Assembly: GCA_964507825.1 (NCBI GenBank)
Contig: CAZDQM010000060.1
Coordinates: 1-33,501, forward strand
Length of the DNA stretch: 33,501 bases
Reading direction: 5' to 3'
Source of the DNA: JAWVZS01 sp964507825
GTDB taxonomy: Archaea > Thermoproteota > Nitrososphaeria > Nitrososphaerales > Nitrosopumilaceae
The notes beneath the pieces were generated by a model. The model was not told the DNA's origin. It worked only from the letters and a program-made list of their open reading frames with translations, and ran no database searches. Of the stretch, positions 22,654 through 30,377 are shown piece after piece (position 1 is the stretch's first letter; each line of letters opens with the position of its first letter). Position numbers and translations under genes: made by a program.

Positions 22654-23307
22654 ATGGTTACCGAAACCGAGTTATCTAGTATAATAAAAGAGGCAAAGAC
22701 GGGAGGAAAGGAGCGCAAGTTCACAGAATCCCTCGAGATTATAATGGTCTTTAAGGATATTGATGTAAAAAAGGGCTTTGCTATCAATGAGACGGTCCAG
22801 CTTCCAAAGACGAGCTCCCCGGCCTCCGTCTGCGTGATGGCAACCGGAGACATGGGAACAAAGGCCAAGGCGGCAAATGCAGACAGGGTAATAGATGCAG
22901 ACGAGCTCGAGCGATTGAGTGCAAACAAGAGAGAGTCCCGCAAGCTGATCAACAAGTATGACTTTTTCCTAGCAGATACCCAGATCATGCCGGTCGTGGG
23001 CAAGGCGCTAGGGCAGCTGCTAGGTCCTAGGGGCAAGATGCCGACTCCAGTCCCGTTTAACGCCCCCATTGAATCATTCTTACAACGGTTTAGATCATCA
23101 ATCAAGGTCAGGGTCAGGGGATCACTCTCCCTATCATGCAAGATCGGGACCAAGACGATGGATGACTCTGACTTGGCAGCAAACGCAAATGCCATAATCA
23201 ACACGGTAAGGACCAAGCTTCCAAACGGGGAGAAGAACATCAAGAGAATCATGGTAAAGACCACGATGGGTAAAGCCATCCGTCAGGGAGAGGAGGTCAG
23301 AAAATAA
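22654..23307 (+). CDS. rpl1: Large-subunit ribosomal protein uL1
   Basis: The 217-residue protein forms the L1 stalk and handles E-site tRNA release; archaeal L1 also represses its own mRNA. RKFTESLEIIMVFKDIDVKK, the GKALGQLLGPRGKMPTPVP signature (around 118-136) and KVRVRGSLSLSCKIGTK are typical. Length is normal. It lies 1 nt before uL10. Confidence 0.96.
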   Translation: MVTETELSSIIKEAKTGGKERKFTESLEIIMVFKDIDVKKGFAINETVQLPKTSSPASVCVMATGDMGTKAKAANADRVIDADELERLSANKRESRKLINKYDFFLADTQIMPVVGKALGQLLGPRGKMPTPVPFNAPIESFLQRFRSSIKVRVRGSLSLSCKIGTKTMDDSDLAANANAIINTVRTKLPNGEKNIKRIMVKTTMGKAIRQGEEVRK

Positions 23308-23308
23308 A

Positions 23309-24172
23309 ATGCTCGAAAACAGGACCGTTTATCCGGAGGCAAAGGCCAGCATGTACGCCGAGCTGCAAGAGTTGCCAAAAAAGTATCGCGTCATGGCGCT
23401 AGTAAAGATGGACAAGGTGAGGGCATCCCAGATACTCCCACTCAGGAAAAAACTGCAAGACGTGCTGTTTTTCAGTGTCAAAGACAAAGTGGCAAAAAAG
23501 GCGCTTGACCTGCTAGACATTCCGGGAATACGCGGGATTGCCGAGCAGCTAACAGGCCAGTGCATGTTCTTGTTCACCAACATGTCGCCGTTCAAGCTTA
23601 ACGTGCTTTTGGCAAAAAATTCGGTGATGATGGCGGCCCGGGCCGGCGACATTGCCAGTATAGACGTCGTGGTCCCCCCAGTCAACACCGGCGTGGCGCC
23701 AGGACCTATGCTTACAGAATTCAAAGAGGCAGGCATCCCGACAAAGATTGACCAGGGGACCATCTGGATAACAAAGGAGACAATCCCCGTGAAAAAGGGT
23801 GAAATAATCAACGAAAAACTAGCCCCACTTTTGGGAAAACTGGACATAAAACCGGTGGAGGCAGGCATCTTACTTGAATCGGCACTAGAAGAGAGTATAA
23901 CATACTCAAAAGATGAGCTACTAGTCGATGTAGATGGTGTCCGTGACAGCATATCAAGACTGCACCAAGAGGCAGTGGCACTTTGCATCGAGATCGGATA
24001 CATTACTAGTGACAACATCGGACAGATTCTTGCAAAGGCCGTACAGTCGGCTAGATCCGTGTCAATAGAGTCCGGATACATGACAGCCGAGACCGGCGTA
24101 CAGATCCTGCAAAATGCAAGCATGCGGGCGCGTTCCCTAGCAGACCAGGCCGACGGATATACCCCAGCATAA
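23309..24172 (+). CDS. rplP0: Large-subunit ribosomal protein uL10 (P0), short C-terminus
   Basis: This 287-residue stalk anchor binds 23S rRNA through its N-terminal half (YAELQELPKKYRVMALVKMD) and has the archaeal insertion with PVNTGVAPGPMLTEFKEAGI. Its C-terminal helices (about 230-280) should bind P1 dimers. Archaeal P0 usually ends with an acidic stretch and a GLGALFG-like tail that recruits elongation factors. Here the protein ends SLADQADGYTPA with no such tail, while P1 still has one. Confidence 0.93.
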   Translation: MLENRTVYPEAKASMYAELQELPKKYRVMALVKMDKVRASQILPLRKKLQDVLFFSVKDKVAKKALDLLDIPGIRGIAEQLTGQCMFLFTNMSPFKLNVLLAKNSVMMAARAGDIASIDVVVPPVNTGVAPGPMLTEFKEAGIPTKIDQGTIWITKETIPVKKGEIINEKLAPLLGKLDIKPVEAGILLESALEESITYSKDELLVDVDGVRDSISRLHQEAVALCIEIGYITSDNIGQILAKAVQSARSVSIESGYMTAETGVQILQNASMRARSLADQADGYTPA

Positions 24173-24175
24173 AAT

Positions 24176-24811
24176 CTAGATACCCTTTGCCTTAGGCAGC
24201 TGCCACTTGTATTTCATTGCCAGCAGGCGTAGCGTTGTAGTAAGCGCGATTCCCACCACGGTTGCAACATGCAAGTCAAGGCCGGCAAGCAGTATACCGT
24301 AAAAGATCACCGCCCCGGCAAGGCTTGCAGACGCATACATATCCTGTACAAAGATCACTGGTACCTGATTCACAAGCACGTCACGGAGTATGCCCCCACC
24401 CACCGCCGTGAGCATCCCGGCAAGTATAATCGGGAGCGGTTCAAGACCAAACAGCTCATAAGCAAACGTCGCCCCGATTATCGTAAAGACGCCTAGGCCC
24501 ACCGCATCAAACTTCATGAATGTATTCATGAGAGATTTCGTCCTAGTGTACAGCAAAAAGATGACAATGCCAGATGCCACAGTAATGATCACGTATGACG
24601 GGTCTGCAAGGGCCCTCGGCATCGACTGGGCAAATACCACATCACGGATCATTCCCCCGGCAATCCCGGTTATCGTGGCAAGTACGAGTATGCCCAGAAT
24701 ATCGGCCTTGTGCTCTATTGCCTTAAACGCGCCCGTGACTGCAAATGCCATCGTTCCAAACAAATCAAGAATGTAGATGAGCAGTTCTAGCGTGGGTGAA
24801 ATGTCTGTCAT
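24176..24811 (-). CDS. TRIC/UPF0126 family membrane channel protein
   Basis: The 211-residue protein has about seven transmembrane segments and two glycine-rich repeats: FAVTGAFKAIEHKADILG and GIAGGMIRDVVF in the first half, and AVGGGILRDVLVNQVP in the second. This is the UPF0126 pattern, related to trimeric intracellular cation (TRIC) channels. It probably conducts monovalent cations; the substrate is inferred from the family. The gene faces uL10 tail to tail (3-nt gap) and lies 48 bp after P1 on the same strand, so it could share P1 transcripts. Confidence 0.9.
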   Translation of the reverse strand: MTDISPTLELLIYILDLFGTMAFAVTGAFKAIEHKADILGILVLATITGIAGGMIRDVVFAQSMPRALADPSYVIITVASGIVIFLLYTRTKSLMNTFMKFDAVGLGVFTIIGATFAYELFGLEPLPIILAGMLTAVGGGILRDVLVNQVPVIFVQDMYASASLAGAVIFYGILLAGLDLHVATVVGIALTTTLRLLAMKYKWQLPKAKGI

Positions 24812-24859
24812 GATATAATCACGCTAGGTCTAAAACAAGTATGATAAAAGGGTCTGCCG

Positions 24860-25171
24860 CTAACCGAAGAGTGAGGACAGCCCTTCCATTGCCGCCTCTT
24901 CAGACTTGCCTTCGTCCTTTTTCTCCTCTTTGGCCTCACCGGCCGCATCGCCACTTGCCGCCTCGGCCGCCGGTGCAACAGCTGCAGCTGTGGCCACGGG
25001 AACGGCCTTTACGGCCTCGTCTATGTTAACATCTGCCAAAGCCGCCACTAGCGCCTTTACCTGCGCCTCATTTACCTCTGCACCAGATGCCTTTACAACC
25101 GATGCAATGTTCTCCTCGCTGACATCCTTTTGCAGCTTGTGAAGTAGCAGAGCGGCGTAAACGTATTCCAT
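24860..25171 (-). CDS. rpl12: Ribosomal stalk protein P1
   Basis: The 103-residue protein has the P1 N-terminal helices (MEYVYAALLLHKLQKDVSEE, VALVAALADVNIDEA region), an alanine-rich hinge, an acidic lysine-glutamate stretch and the end MEGLSSLFG, the conserved elongation-factor-recruiting tail. It normally follows uL10 on the same strand; here it is inverted and separated from uL10 by the TRIC gene. Confidence 0.95.
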   Translation of the reverse strand: MEYVYAALLLHKLQKDVSEENIASVVKASGAEVNEAQVKALVAALADVNIDEAVKAVPVATAAAVAPAAEAASGDAAGEAKEEKKDEGKSEEAAMEGLSSLFG

Positions 25172-25193
25172 TATGCACGAACTCGATGTCCAG

Positions 25194-25204
25194 TATATAT
25201 AAAA
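25194..25204. promoter_or_regulatory. Shared TATA box between P1 and the 87-residue protein
   Basis: TATATATAAAA lies in the 51-bp gap between two divergent start codons. Its centre is about 28 nt from the P1 ATG and 24 nt from the ATG at 25223. No second TATA-like box is seen, so one box seems to serve both directions. Confidence 0.5.
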
Positions 25205-25222
25205 CTATGGCAAGGTATATTC

Positions 25223-25486
25223 ATGCTTCCTGACAGGTGCACGGTAAGTGAACAGCAAAAGAGGTGTGTAAACCCGCCCGAGTTTATCATATCCATAGTC
25301 ATGGAATCTGACGAGTACATGATCGGGGTCACGTGCAGACGTCACAGGGGCGCCGTCGCCAAAAAAATCATGTCACTCCAGGATGCAGGGGATATTCCGG
25401 CAGGTCAAATCCGCTTTGAGTTGATCAAGGCAGTAGGAACCGACTGCATAAAGGGCCATGCAGACGACATCATACAGATAGACTAG
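25223..25486 (+). CDS. Small protein with possible zinc site, unrecognised
   Basis: This 87-residue protein was not recognised. It has Cys6 and Cys15 near the start (RCTVSEQQKRCVNPPEF) and CRRHRG at 39-44, so Cys6, Cys15, Cys39 and His42 could bind a metal ion. The second half has a helix (AVAKKIMSLQDAGDIP) and an acidic end. ATG spacing to the shared TATA box supports expression. Its stop codon and that of the dehydrogenase gene share CTAG (25483-25486). Confidence 0.7.
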   Translation: MLPDRCTVSEQQKRCVNPPEFIISIVMESDEYMIGVTCRRHRGAVAKKIMSLQDAGDIPAGQIRFELIKAVGTDCIKGHADDIIQID

Positions 25487-26445
25487 TCCCCGACAGAGAA
25501 TGCGGGTTTTTTGCCGGCCATGCCAAGCTTTAGATTCCTTACGGCCACGGCGGCCATCCTCCTTCTAGTCTCTTCTGTCGAGCTCCCAATATGGGGTGCC
25601 AGAACAACATTATCTAGCCCGCACAGCGGATGGTTTTTGCGTATGGGCTCGGACTCAAAGACGTCTAGTCCGGCACCGGCAATTACTTTGCCCCTTAACG
25701 CCCGCACCAGATCCCCCTCGCGGATTATTCTACCCCTAGAAGTATTTATCAAAAATGCCGTCTCTTTCATTTTTTTCATCAGTGCAAGGTTGATTATTCC
25801 GTCCGTCTCTGCGGTGTGCGGAACATGCAATGACAGGATGTCGCTTTGGGTAATTAGATCATCGAATTTTACATACCTTGCCCCAAGAGCCGCCTCTTTT
25901 GCCCTGTCTGCCCTGCTCCGGTTACAGTATATGATATTCATGCCAAATGCTGATGCGCGTCTTGCCACCGCACCTCCGATCCTTCCAAGCCCCAGAATCC
26001 CTAGTTTCCGTCCCATGATGTCCGCCCCAAGGTACTCATACGGTCCATATATGTGCCTCCAGCCGCCGCGTCGGATGATCCTGTCGCCTTCGGTCACCCT
26101 TCGCGTCAGATCCAGAATAAGGGCCATTGTCAGCTCCGCCGTAGCATCAGTCAGGACGTCCGGCGTGTATCCCACGCGTATGCCGAGCTTTCTTGCATGC
26201 TTGATGTCAATGTGGTCAAAGCCCACGCTGTACGTGCTGATCGCCTTTAGGTTCGGCGCCGCGTCGATCACCTCCCTGTCAATTTTATCATACGGAAAGC
26301 AGATTATTCCGTCTGCATCCCTTGCCTCAGATATGAGGGTTTTTCGCGGCATCGGGATCTTTCCGGAATGAACCGTGACAGAGAACTTGCGCATCTCTTG
26401 CATTGCAAACTCGGGTAATCTCCTAGTAAGCAGGACCTTTCTCAT
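25483..26445 (-). CDS. D-isomer-specific 2-hydroxyacid dehydrogenase (glyoxylate/hydroxypyruvate reductase-like)
   Basis: The 320-residue enzyme uses NAD(P)H to reduce 2-oxoacids. The dinucleotide motif is GLGRIG (152-157). Catalytic residues are in NTSRGRII (Arg237), GLDVFESEP (Glu region 264-266) and APHIGSS (His285). YSVGFDHIDIKHARKLGIRV is typical of glyoxylate reductases in this family. Whether it acts on glyoxylate, hydroxypyruvate or phosphoglycerate cannot be decided; there is no C-terminal ACT domain, so SerA is less likely. The ATG at 26445 is preferred over the one six codons upstream, because it sits 26 nt from the TATA box. Confidence 0.88.
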   Translation of the reverse strand: MRKVLLTRRLPEFAMQEMRKFSVTVHSGKIPMPRKTLISEARDADGIICFPYDKIDREVIDAAPNLKAISTYSVGFDHIDIKHARKLGIRVGYTPDVLTDATAELTMALILDLTRRVTEGDRIIRRGGWRHIYGPYEYLGADIMGRKLGILGLGRIGGAVARRASAFGMNIIYCNRSRADRAKEAALGARYVKFDDLITQSDILSLHVPHTAETDGIINLALMKKMKETAFLINTSRGRIIREGDLVRALRGKVIAGAGLDVFESEPIRKNHPLCGLDNVVLAPHIGSSTEETRRRMAAVAVRNLKLGMAGKKPAFSVGD

Positions 26446-26466
26446 GAAATCAATCCACCTCAAACC

Positions 26467-26475
26467 ATTTATAAC
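26467..26475. promoter_or_regulatory. Shared TATA box between the dehydrogenase and the oxoacid oxidoreductase operon
   Basis: ATTTATAAC, which reads GTTATAAAT on the minus strand, lies midway in a 52-bp gap. Its centre (26471) is 26 nt from the dehydrogenase ATG and 27 nt from the ATG at 26498. Both transcripts would be leaderless. Confidence 0.55.
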
Positions 26476-26497
26476 ATTTCATGGTTAAACAAACAAA

Positions 26498-26638
26498 ATG
26501 GCGTCCCAAGATTCCGAAGAATTTGCCCTTTGCATAGAGTGCGGCAATTATATTGAAAAATGCGTGTGCGTGTGTCCGTACTGCGGCGAGCGCGACAGGT
26601 GCGAGTGCGCGCTGTTTGATGCCGCCACCGGGGGATGA
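26498..26638 (+). CDS. 46-residue eight-cysteine mini-protein upstream of the oxoacid oxidoreductase
   Basis: The short frame encodes MASQDSEEFALCIECGNYIE and a Cys-rich second half, with Cys12, 15, 22, 24, 26, 29, 35 and 37 (spacing C-x2-C-x6-C-x-C-x-C-x2-C-x5-C-x-C). It resembles a zinc ribbon more than a ferredoxin, as the C-x2-C-x2-C-x3-C-P pattern is missing. The stop codon TGA overlaps the ATG of the next gene (ATGA at 26635-26638), so translation is probably coupled. With a TATA box 27 nt upstream it is the first gene of the oxidoreductase operon. It could be a metal-binding accessory or electron carrier; no function is claimed. Confidence 0.8.
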   Translation: MASQDSEEFALCIECGNYIEKCVCVCPYCGERDRCECALFDAATGG

Positions 26639-28557
26639 CATGTATGGAACATACGGATTTTTCCTGGCTGATTGGAGGTCCTCAGGGAAGCGGAGTAGAA
26701 TCCGGGGCCAACATATTCTCAAGGGCATGTGCAAAGCTCGGGTACCAGATATTTGGCAAGCGCGAGTTTTACTCCAACATAAAGGGCGAGCACAGCTATT
26801 TTGTGGTAAGGGTATCAGATCAGCAGATCGCGTCAAACGTCAACGACGTGGATCTGCTCACCGCGTTTGATGCAGAGACCATATTCCGCCATTATAACGA
26901 GGTCGGGCAACGGGGCGCAATAATTTATGATGCCGAGCTAGAAGGCGTCACGACCGACAGGGTCCTGACGCTAGATTCGGCATTTCGTGGCCGGCTCCAT
27001 TCGGAACTATCAGCCCGCGGCATGCAGTTTGACGTAAAGTCCGTGCTCGAGGCCGCTAGACAGCGGGGCGTTACACTTTACCCGGTATCATTTAGGAGCA
27101 TCCTTGCGGATTTAGCCGAGCAGGTACAGAATCCTAGGCTTGCAAGCCTAGTAAGGATGTTCAATGTCGTAGGCGTCTCGCTCTCTTCGGGTCTCCTAGG
27201 GCTTCCCCTGCATTCACTACAAGATTCGATTGACGAGATATTTTCGGCCAAGCCGCAGGTGGCACAGCTAAACAGGGCGGTTGCAGGTTACTCGTACGAG
27301 CTTGCATCGGCTAGGTTCTCTGGCTTTCAAACCAGCCTGCCAGGTATAGAAAAGCATGATAGAGTCATCCTAGCCCAAGGTTATGAGGGAACCGCGATTG
27401 GCAAGATGGTTTCAGGATGCAGGTTTCAATCATATTATCCAATCACGCCCGCCTCCGATGAGAGTAATTACCTAGAGGCCCACGAAGTCCTCTCCGTCGA
27501 CGGCCAGAGTCCAGGGTGTACCGCCGTAATTCAGACGGAAGACGAGATATCCGCAATCGGCATGATGATCGGAGGCGCCCTGACCGGGACACGCTCCTCC
27601 ACATCCACGTCAGGGCCGGGCCTAGCCCTAATGTCCGAGGCGCTAGGCTGGGCGGGGATAAACGAGGTTCCCATTGTCATAACACTGTACCAGCGGAGTG
27701 GTCCCTCTACAGGCATGCCGACTAGGCACGGGCAGGACGACTTGCTCTTTGCAATACATGCAGGTCACGGAGACTTTCCAAAGATCGTGTATGCGTCCGG
27801 AGACGTAGAGGAGAGCTTTTACGATACAATTCAGTGTTTCAACTACTCGGATATATTCCAGGTACCGGTGATTCACATGATGGACAAGTTTCTTGCAAGT
27901 TCCATAGTCACGTGCAGGCGGTTTGACCCTTCAAAGACGACCATTAAAAGAGGAAAGCTGCTTGACTCGTTTGATGGCGAGCAGTACCAGCGATTTGAGA
28001 TGACCGATGACGGTATCTCGCCGCGCTCAAGGCTTGGCATGGACAACGGTGTCTTTTGGAATACCGGTGATGAGAGTGACGAGTTTGGGCACATTACAGA
28101 GGATCCCGTCGTACGCGTGGAGATGATGGACAAGCGAATGTCCCGCCTAGACCTGATTTTGCAGGATATACCACTAGACGAGCAGGCCGTCTCGTTTGGT
28201 GTAGAGGATGTCACCGTTATATCATGGGGCTCGTGCAAGGGTCCGATACAAGACGCAATCAAGATGCTACGCGACGAAGGGATCAGGATTGGATTCATAC
28301 AGGTAAAACTGCTGCACCCGTTCCCGTCAGACTATATATCATCCATGTTATCACCCGCCGGCACCATAGTCGACATTGAGGCGAATCATTCGGGCCAGCT
28401 TGGAAAGATCTTCAAGCAGGGTACCGGGCGGGATATAGACCATTACATACTAAAGTATACGGGCCGTGGAATGACGTGTACAGAGATATACGATTCATTA
28501 AAGCGGATCGTTCATAATGAAGCGAAAAGACGCGAGGTACTGACCCATGGCGCTTAA
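26635..28557 (+). CDS. korA: 2-oxoacid:ferredoxin oxidoreductase, fused gamma-alpha subunit
   Basis: The 640-residue subunit joins a gamma domain (about 8-200, opening WLIGGPQGSGVESGANIFSR) with an alpha pyrimidine-binding domain (about 240-640: GYEGTAIGKMVSGCRFQSYY, PITPASDESNYLEAH, TEDEISAIGMMIGGALTG and STSTSGPGLALMSEALGWAG). Together with the beta subunit it oxidatively decarboxylates a 2-oxoacid with CoA and reduces ferredoxin. Two-subunit enzymes of this shape in archaea act on 2-oxoglutarate, pyruvate or several 2-oxoacids; the sequence alone does not settle it. The start may also be the ATG three codons later (MEHTDFSWL). It overlaps the beta gene by 11 bp. Confidence 0.93.
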   Translation: MTCMEHTDFSWLIGGPQGSGVESGANIFSRACAKLGYQIFGKREFYSNIKGEHSYFVVRVSDQQIASNVNDVDLLTAFDAETIFRHYNEVGQRGAIIYDAELEGVTTDRVLTLDSAFRGRLHSELSARGMQFDVKSVLEAARQRGVTLYPVSFRSILADLAEQVQNPRLASLVRMFNVVGVSLSSGLLGLPLHSLQDSIDEIFSAKPQVAQLNRAVAGYSYELASARFSGFQTSLPGIEKHDRVILAQGYEGTAIGKMVSGCRFQSYYPITPASDESNYLEAHEVLSVDGQSPGCTAVIQTEDEISAIGMMIGGALTGTRSSTSTSGPGLALMSEALGWAGINEVPIVITLYQRSGPSTGMPTRHGQDDLLFAIHAGHGDFPKIVYASGDVEESFYDTIQCFNYSDIFQVPVIHMMDKFLASSIVTCRRFDPSKTTIKRGKLLDSFDGEQYQRFEMTDDGISPRSRLGMDNGVFWNTGDESDEFGHITEDPVVRVEMMDKRMSRLDLILQDIPLDEQAVSFGVEDVTVISWGSCKGPIQDAIKMLRDEGIRIGFIQVKLLHPFPSDYISSMLSPAGTIVDIEANHSGQLGKIFKQGTGRDIDHYILKYTGRGMTCTEIYDSLKRIVHNEAKRREVLTHGA

Positions 28558-29509
28558 GCTGTCAGACTATAAAACGGACGTCCACAATGACTGGTGTCCA
28601 GGATGTGGTGACTTTGGTATAGTCAATGCAATCCAGATGGCCCTAGCCGAGATGGGGATAGAAAGAGACAAGGCGGTGCTCTTTTCTGGGATCGGTTGCT
28701 CCGGAAAGACGTCGCATTATGTCAACGTATACGGTATTCACACGCTTCACGGAAGGGTGCTTACGTTTGCGCAGGGTGCCAAGATTGCCAATCCAGGCAT
28801 GACCGTCATTGCGGCAGGCGGCGACGGCGACGGCTTGGGCATAGGGGCGGGTCACTTTGTAGCCGCAGGCCGCCGCAACGTGGATATGACATATATCATA
28901 TTTGACAACGGGGTGTACGGGCTGACCAAGGGCCAGGCGTCTCCGACCCTAAAGCTGGGAGAAAAGACCAAGTCGCTTGCATCTCCAAATACAAACTATA
29001 ATGTAAACCCCCTAGGACTAGCAGTTGCCAGTGGATTCACGTTCGTTGCCCGGGGATACTCGTACGACATACGTCACCTCAAGGATCTTATCATTGCGGC
29101 AATCCGTCACAAGGGGCTGTCTTTTCTAGACGTCTTGCAGCCGTGTCCTACGTACAACGACATCAACACAAGGGACTGGTATGCCGGCACCGACTTGGCC
29201 GAGGAGTCCCAAAAGAGGCATTCTCGAATCTACAAGCTAGAAGATGCCGGATTCGATGGCACGGTCTATGAAAATGATCAGGCAGAACTAGATGACAAGC
29301 TCGCACAGGCGCTGATCAAATCCCTAGAATGGGACAACAAGATCCCCATAGGGGTATTCTACAAAAATGAGCACATTACCCCATACACCCGCCGCATTGA
29401 CGCAAGGATTTCAAATTACTTGGAAAACCCCCCGGCAGGGCAGGAGATAGCCCGGGACAATATTCCGATTACAAATATAGAGTCGATTCTGGACTCTATG
29501 CAAATCTGA
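28547..29509 (+). CDS. korB: 2-oxoacid:ferredoxin oxidoreductase, beta subunit
   Basis: The 320-residue subunit binds thiamine diphosphate (GGDGDGLGIGAGH at 91-103 with the Mg-binding Asn121 region, NGVYGLTKGQ) and one 4Fe-4S cluster, for which Cys17 and Cys20 (WCPGCG), Cys51 (GIGCSGK) and Cys200 (LQPCPTYN) are in the expected places. It forms the active enzyme with the upstream subunit. In Thaumarchaeota this enzyme works in central carbon metabolism. A structured hairpin region follows its stop. Confidence 0.95.
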   Translation: MALKLSDYKTDVHNDWCPGCGDFGIVNAIQMALAEMGIERDKAVLFSGIGCSGKTSHYVNVYGIHTLHGRVLTFAQGAKIANPGMTVIAAGGDGDGLGIGAGHFVAAGRRNVDMTYIIFDNGVYGLTKGQASPTLKLGEKTKSLASPNTNYNVNPLGLAVASGFTFVARGYSYDIRHLKDLIIAAIRHKGLSFLDVLQPCPTYNDINTRDWYAGTDLAEESQKRHSRIYKLEDAGFDGTVYENDQAELDDKLAQALIKSLEWDNKIPIGVFYKNEHITPYTRRIDARISNYLENPPAGQEIARDNIPITNIESILDSMQI

Positions 29510-29545
29510 CGAGTAACGGGTTATATCTGCATGTCGTATAACGAA

Positions 29546-29604
29546 TTTTGGTCCGCATAATCCCTGTCCAGTATAGCGATATTCAGGGGGTCAACTGACC
29601 AAAA
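29546..29604 (+). terminator. Two-tier hairpin after korB
   Basis: An outer stem TTTTGGTC (29546-29553)/GACCAAAA (29597-29604) encloses an inner stem CCCTG (29562-29566)/CAGGG (29584-29588), with 8 unpaired bases on each side between them. It begins 37 nt after the korB stop codon and could stabilise the mRNA 3' end or mark termination. Confidence 0.4.
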
Positions 29605-29936
29605 TGTATAATCTGCACACCAGATATGCCTGTCCGTGTGTGGACCAAATCATGACCCTGCCAGATACAAATTCCACGGTATCAGTATAAAGGCAGGCAT
29701 GAATCTTGCAAGTGAATTTGATGGATTGTCTATGAGATATTATTTTCTTGGACCTGCTACGCTATCTAGACCTGATTGGTTCTGTCGGTCCTGATATTCT
29801 TTTTTGTGCAATGGACCACGCAGGTTAATCGTGCAGTATTTGCGTCTGCAATTAGTTATGCAATACCCGACGTGATATCGTGTCAGATTATATACCCAAG
29901 AAGTTATAGGCAAGCCCCACCATATTCAATGAACCC
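29605..29936. other. Intergenic region, no gene seen
   Basis: A low-complexity AT-rich stretch between korB and the next frame. A 27-codon frame from ATG 29698 exists but has no support. A possible TATA box (TTATAGG at 29904-29910) precedes the TTG start at 29937. No tRNA or repeat was seen. Confidence 0.4.
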
Positions 29937-30377
29937 TTGAACCTTAACGAGGCAAACATGGTATTTCGAAGGTCAATCATCAAGGGATTTTTCGAGCCGC
30001 AGTTGGCGCGCCTAGGGTTTACAAGGTCGGATTCAAGTCATCCGGACATTCCAGATGCAGGACTTGTGCAAAACGGCCTAGACGTCTTTTTTGACGTAGA
30101 GACCGGTGCAGACTATCCGGACGGGGATGAATGGTTCATAGTCGACATGCTGTTTGCCTCGAACATGAAGATTCCCGACAACCTAAAGGGGCCAGACTAT
30201 TTTACGCCAATGGCCGCAGACGGCGGTAGGAACTTTTGGCACCACCGCGAGCTGATTCGATTCAAGTACGGCAAGTCAAAAAAGCTTGCAGAGTCCCTCG
30301 AGTTCCTAAGACTAAAGCATGCGGAGCTAAGCTCGCTACTAGAGCCGTTCAGGCAGAGTCTGAAGAGAGGGGATTAA
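29937..30377 (+). CDS. Unrecognised acidic protein
   Basis: This 146-residue protein was not recognised. It has an amphipathic N-terminus (NLNEANMVFRRSIIKGFFEP), a region rich in Asp (GLDVFFDVETGADYPDGDEW), and a basic C-terminal helix (KSKKLAESLEFLRLKHAELS). No membrane segments or known motifs are seen. The start is TTG 29937 or ATG 29958. Its 3' end overlaps the minus-strand gene by 29 bp tail to tail. Confidence 0.55.
   Translation: MNLNEANMVFRRSIIKGFFEPQLARLGFTRSDSSHPDIPDAGLVQNGLDVFFDVETGADYPDGDEWFIVDMLFASNMKIPDNLKGPDYFTPMAADGGRNFWHHRELIRFKYGKSKKLAESLEFLRLKHAELSSLLEPFRQSLKRGD

Noticed and set aside
29698..29781. 27-codon open frame after korB
   Set aside because: Short, without promoter spacing or recognisable sequence.
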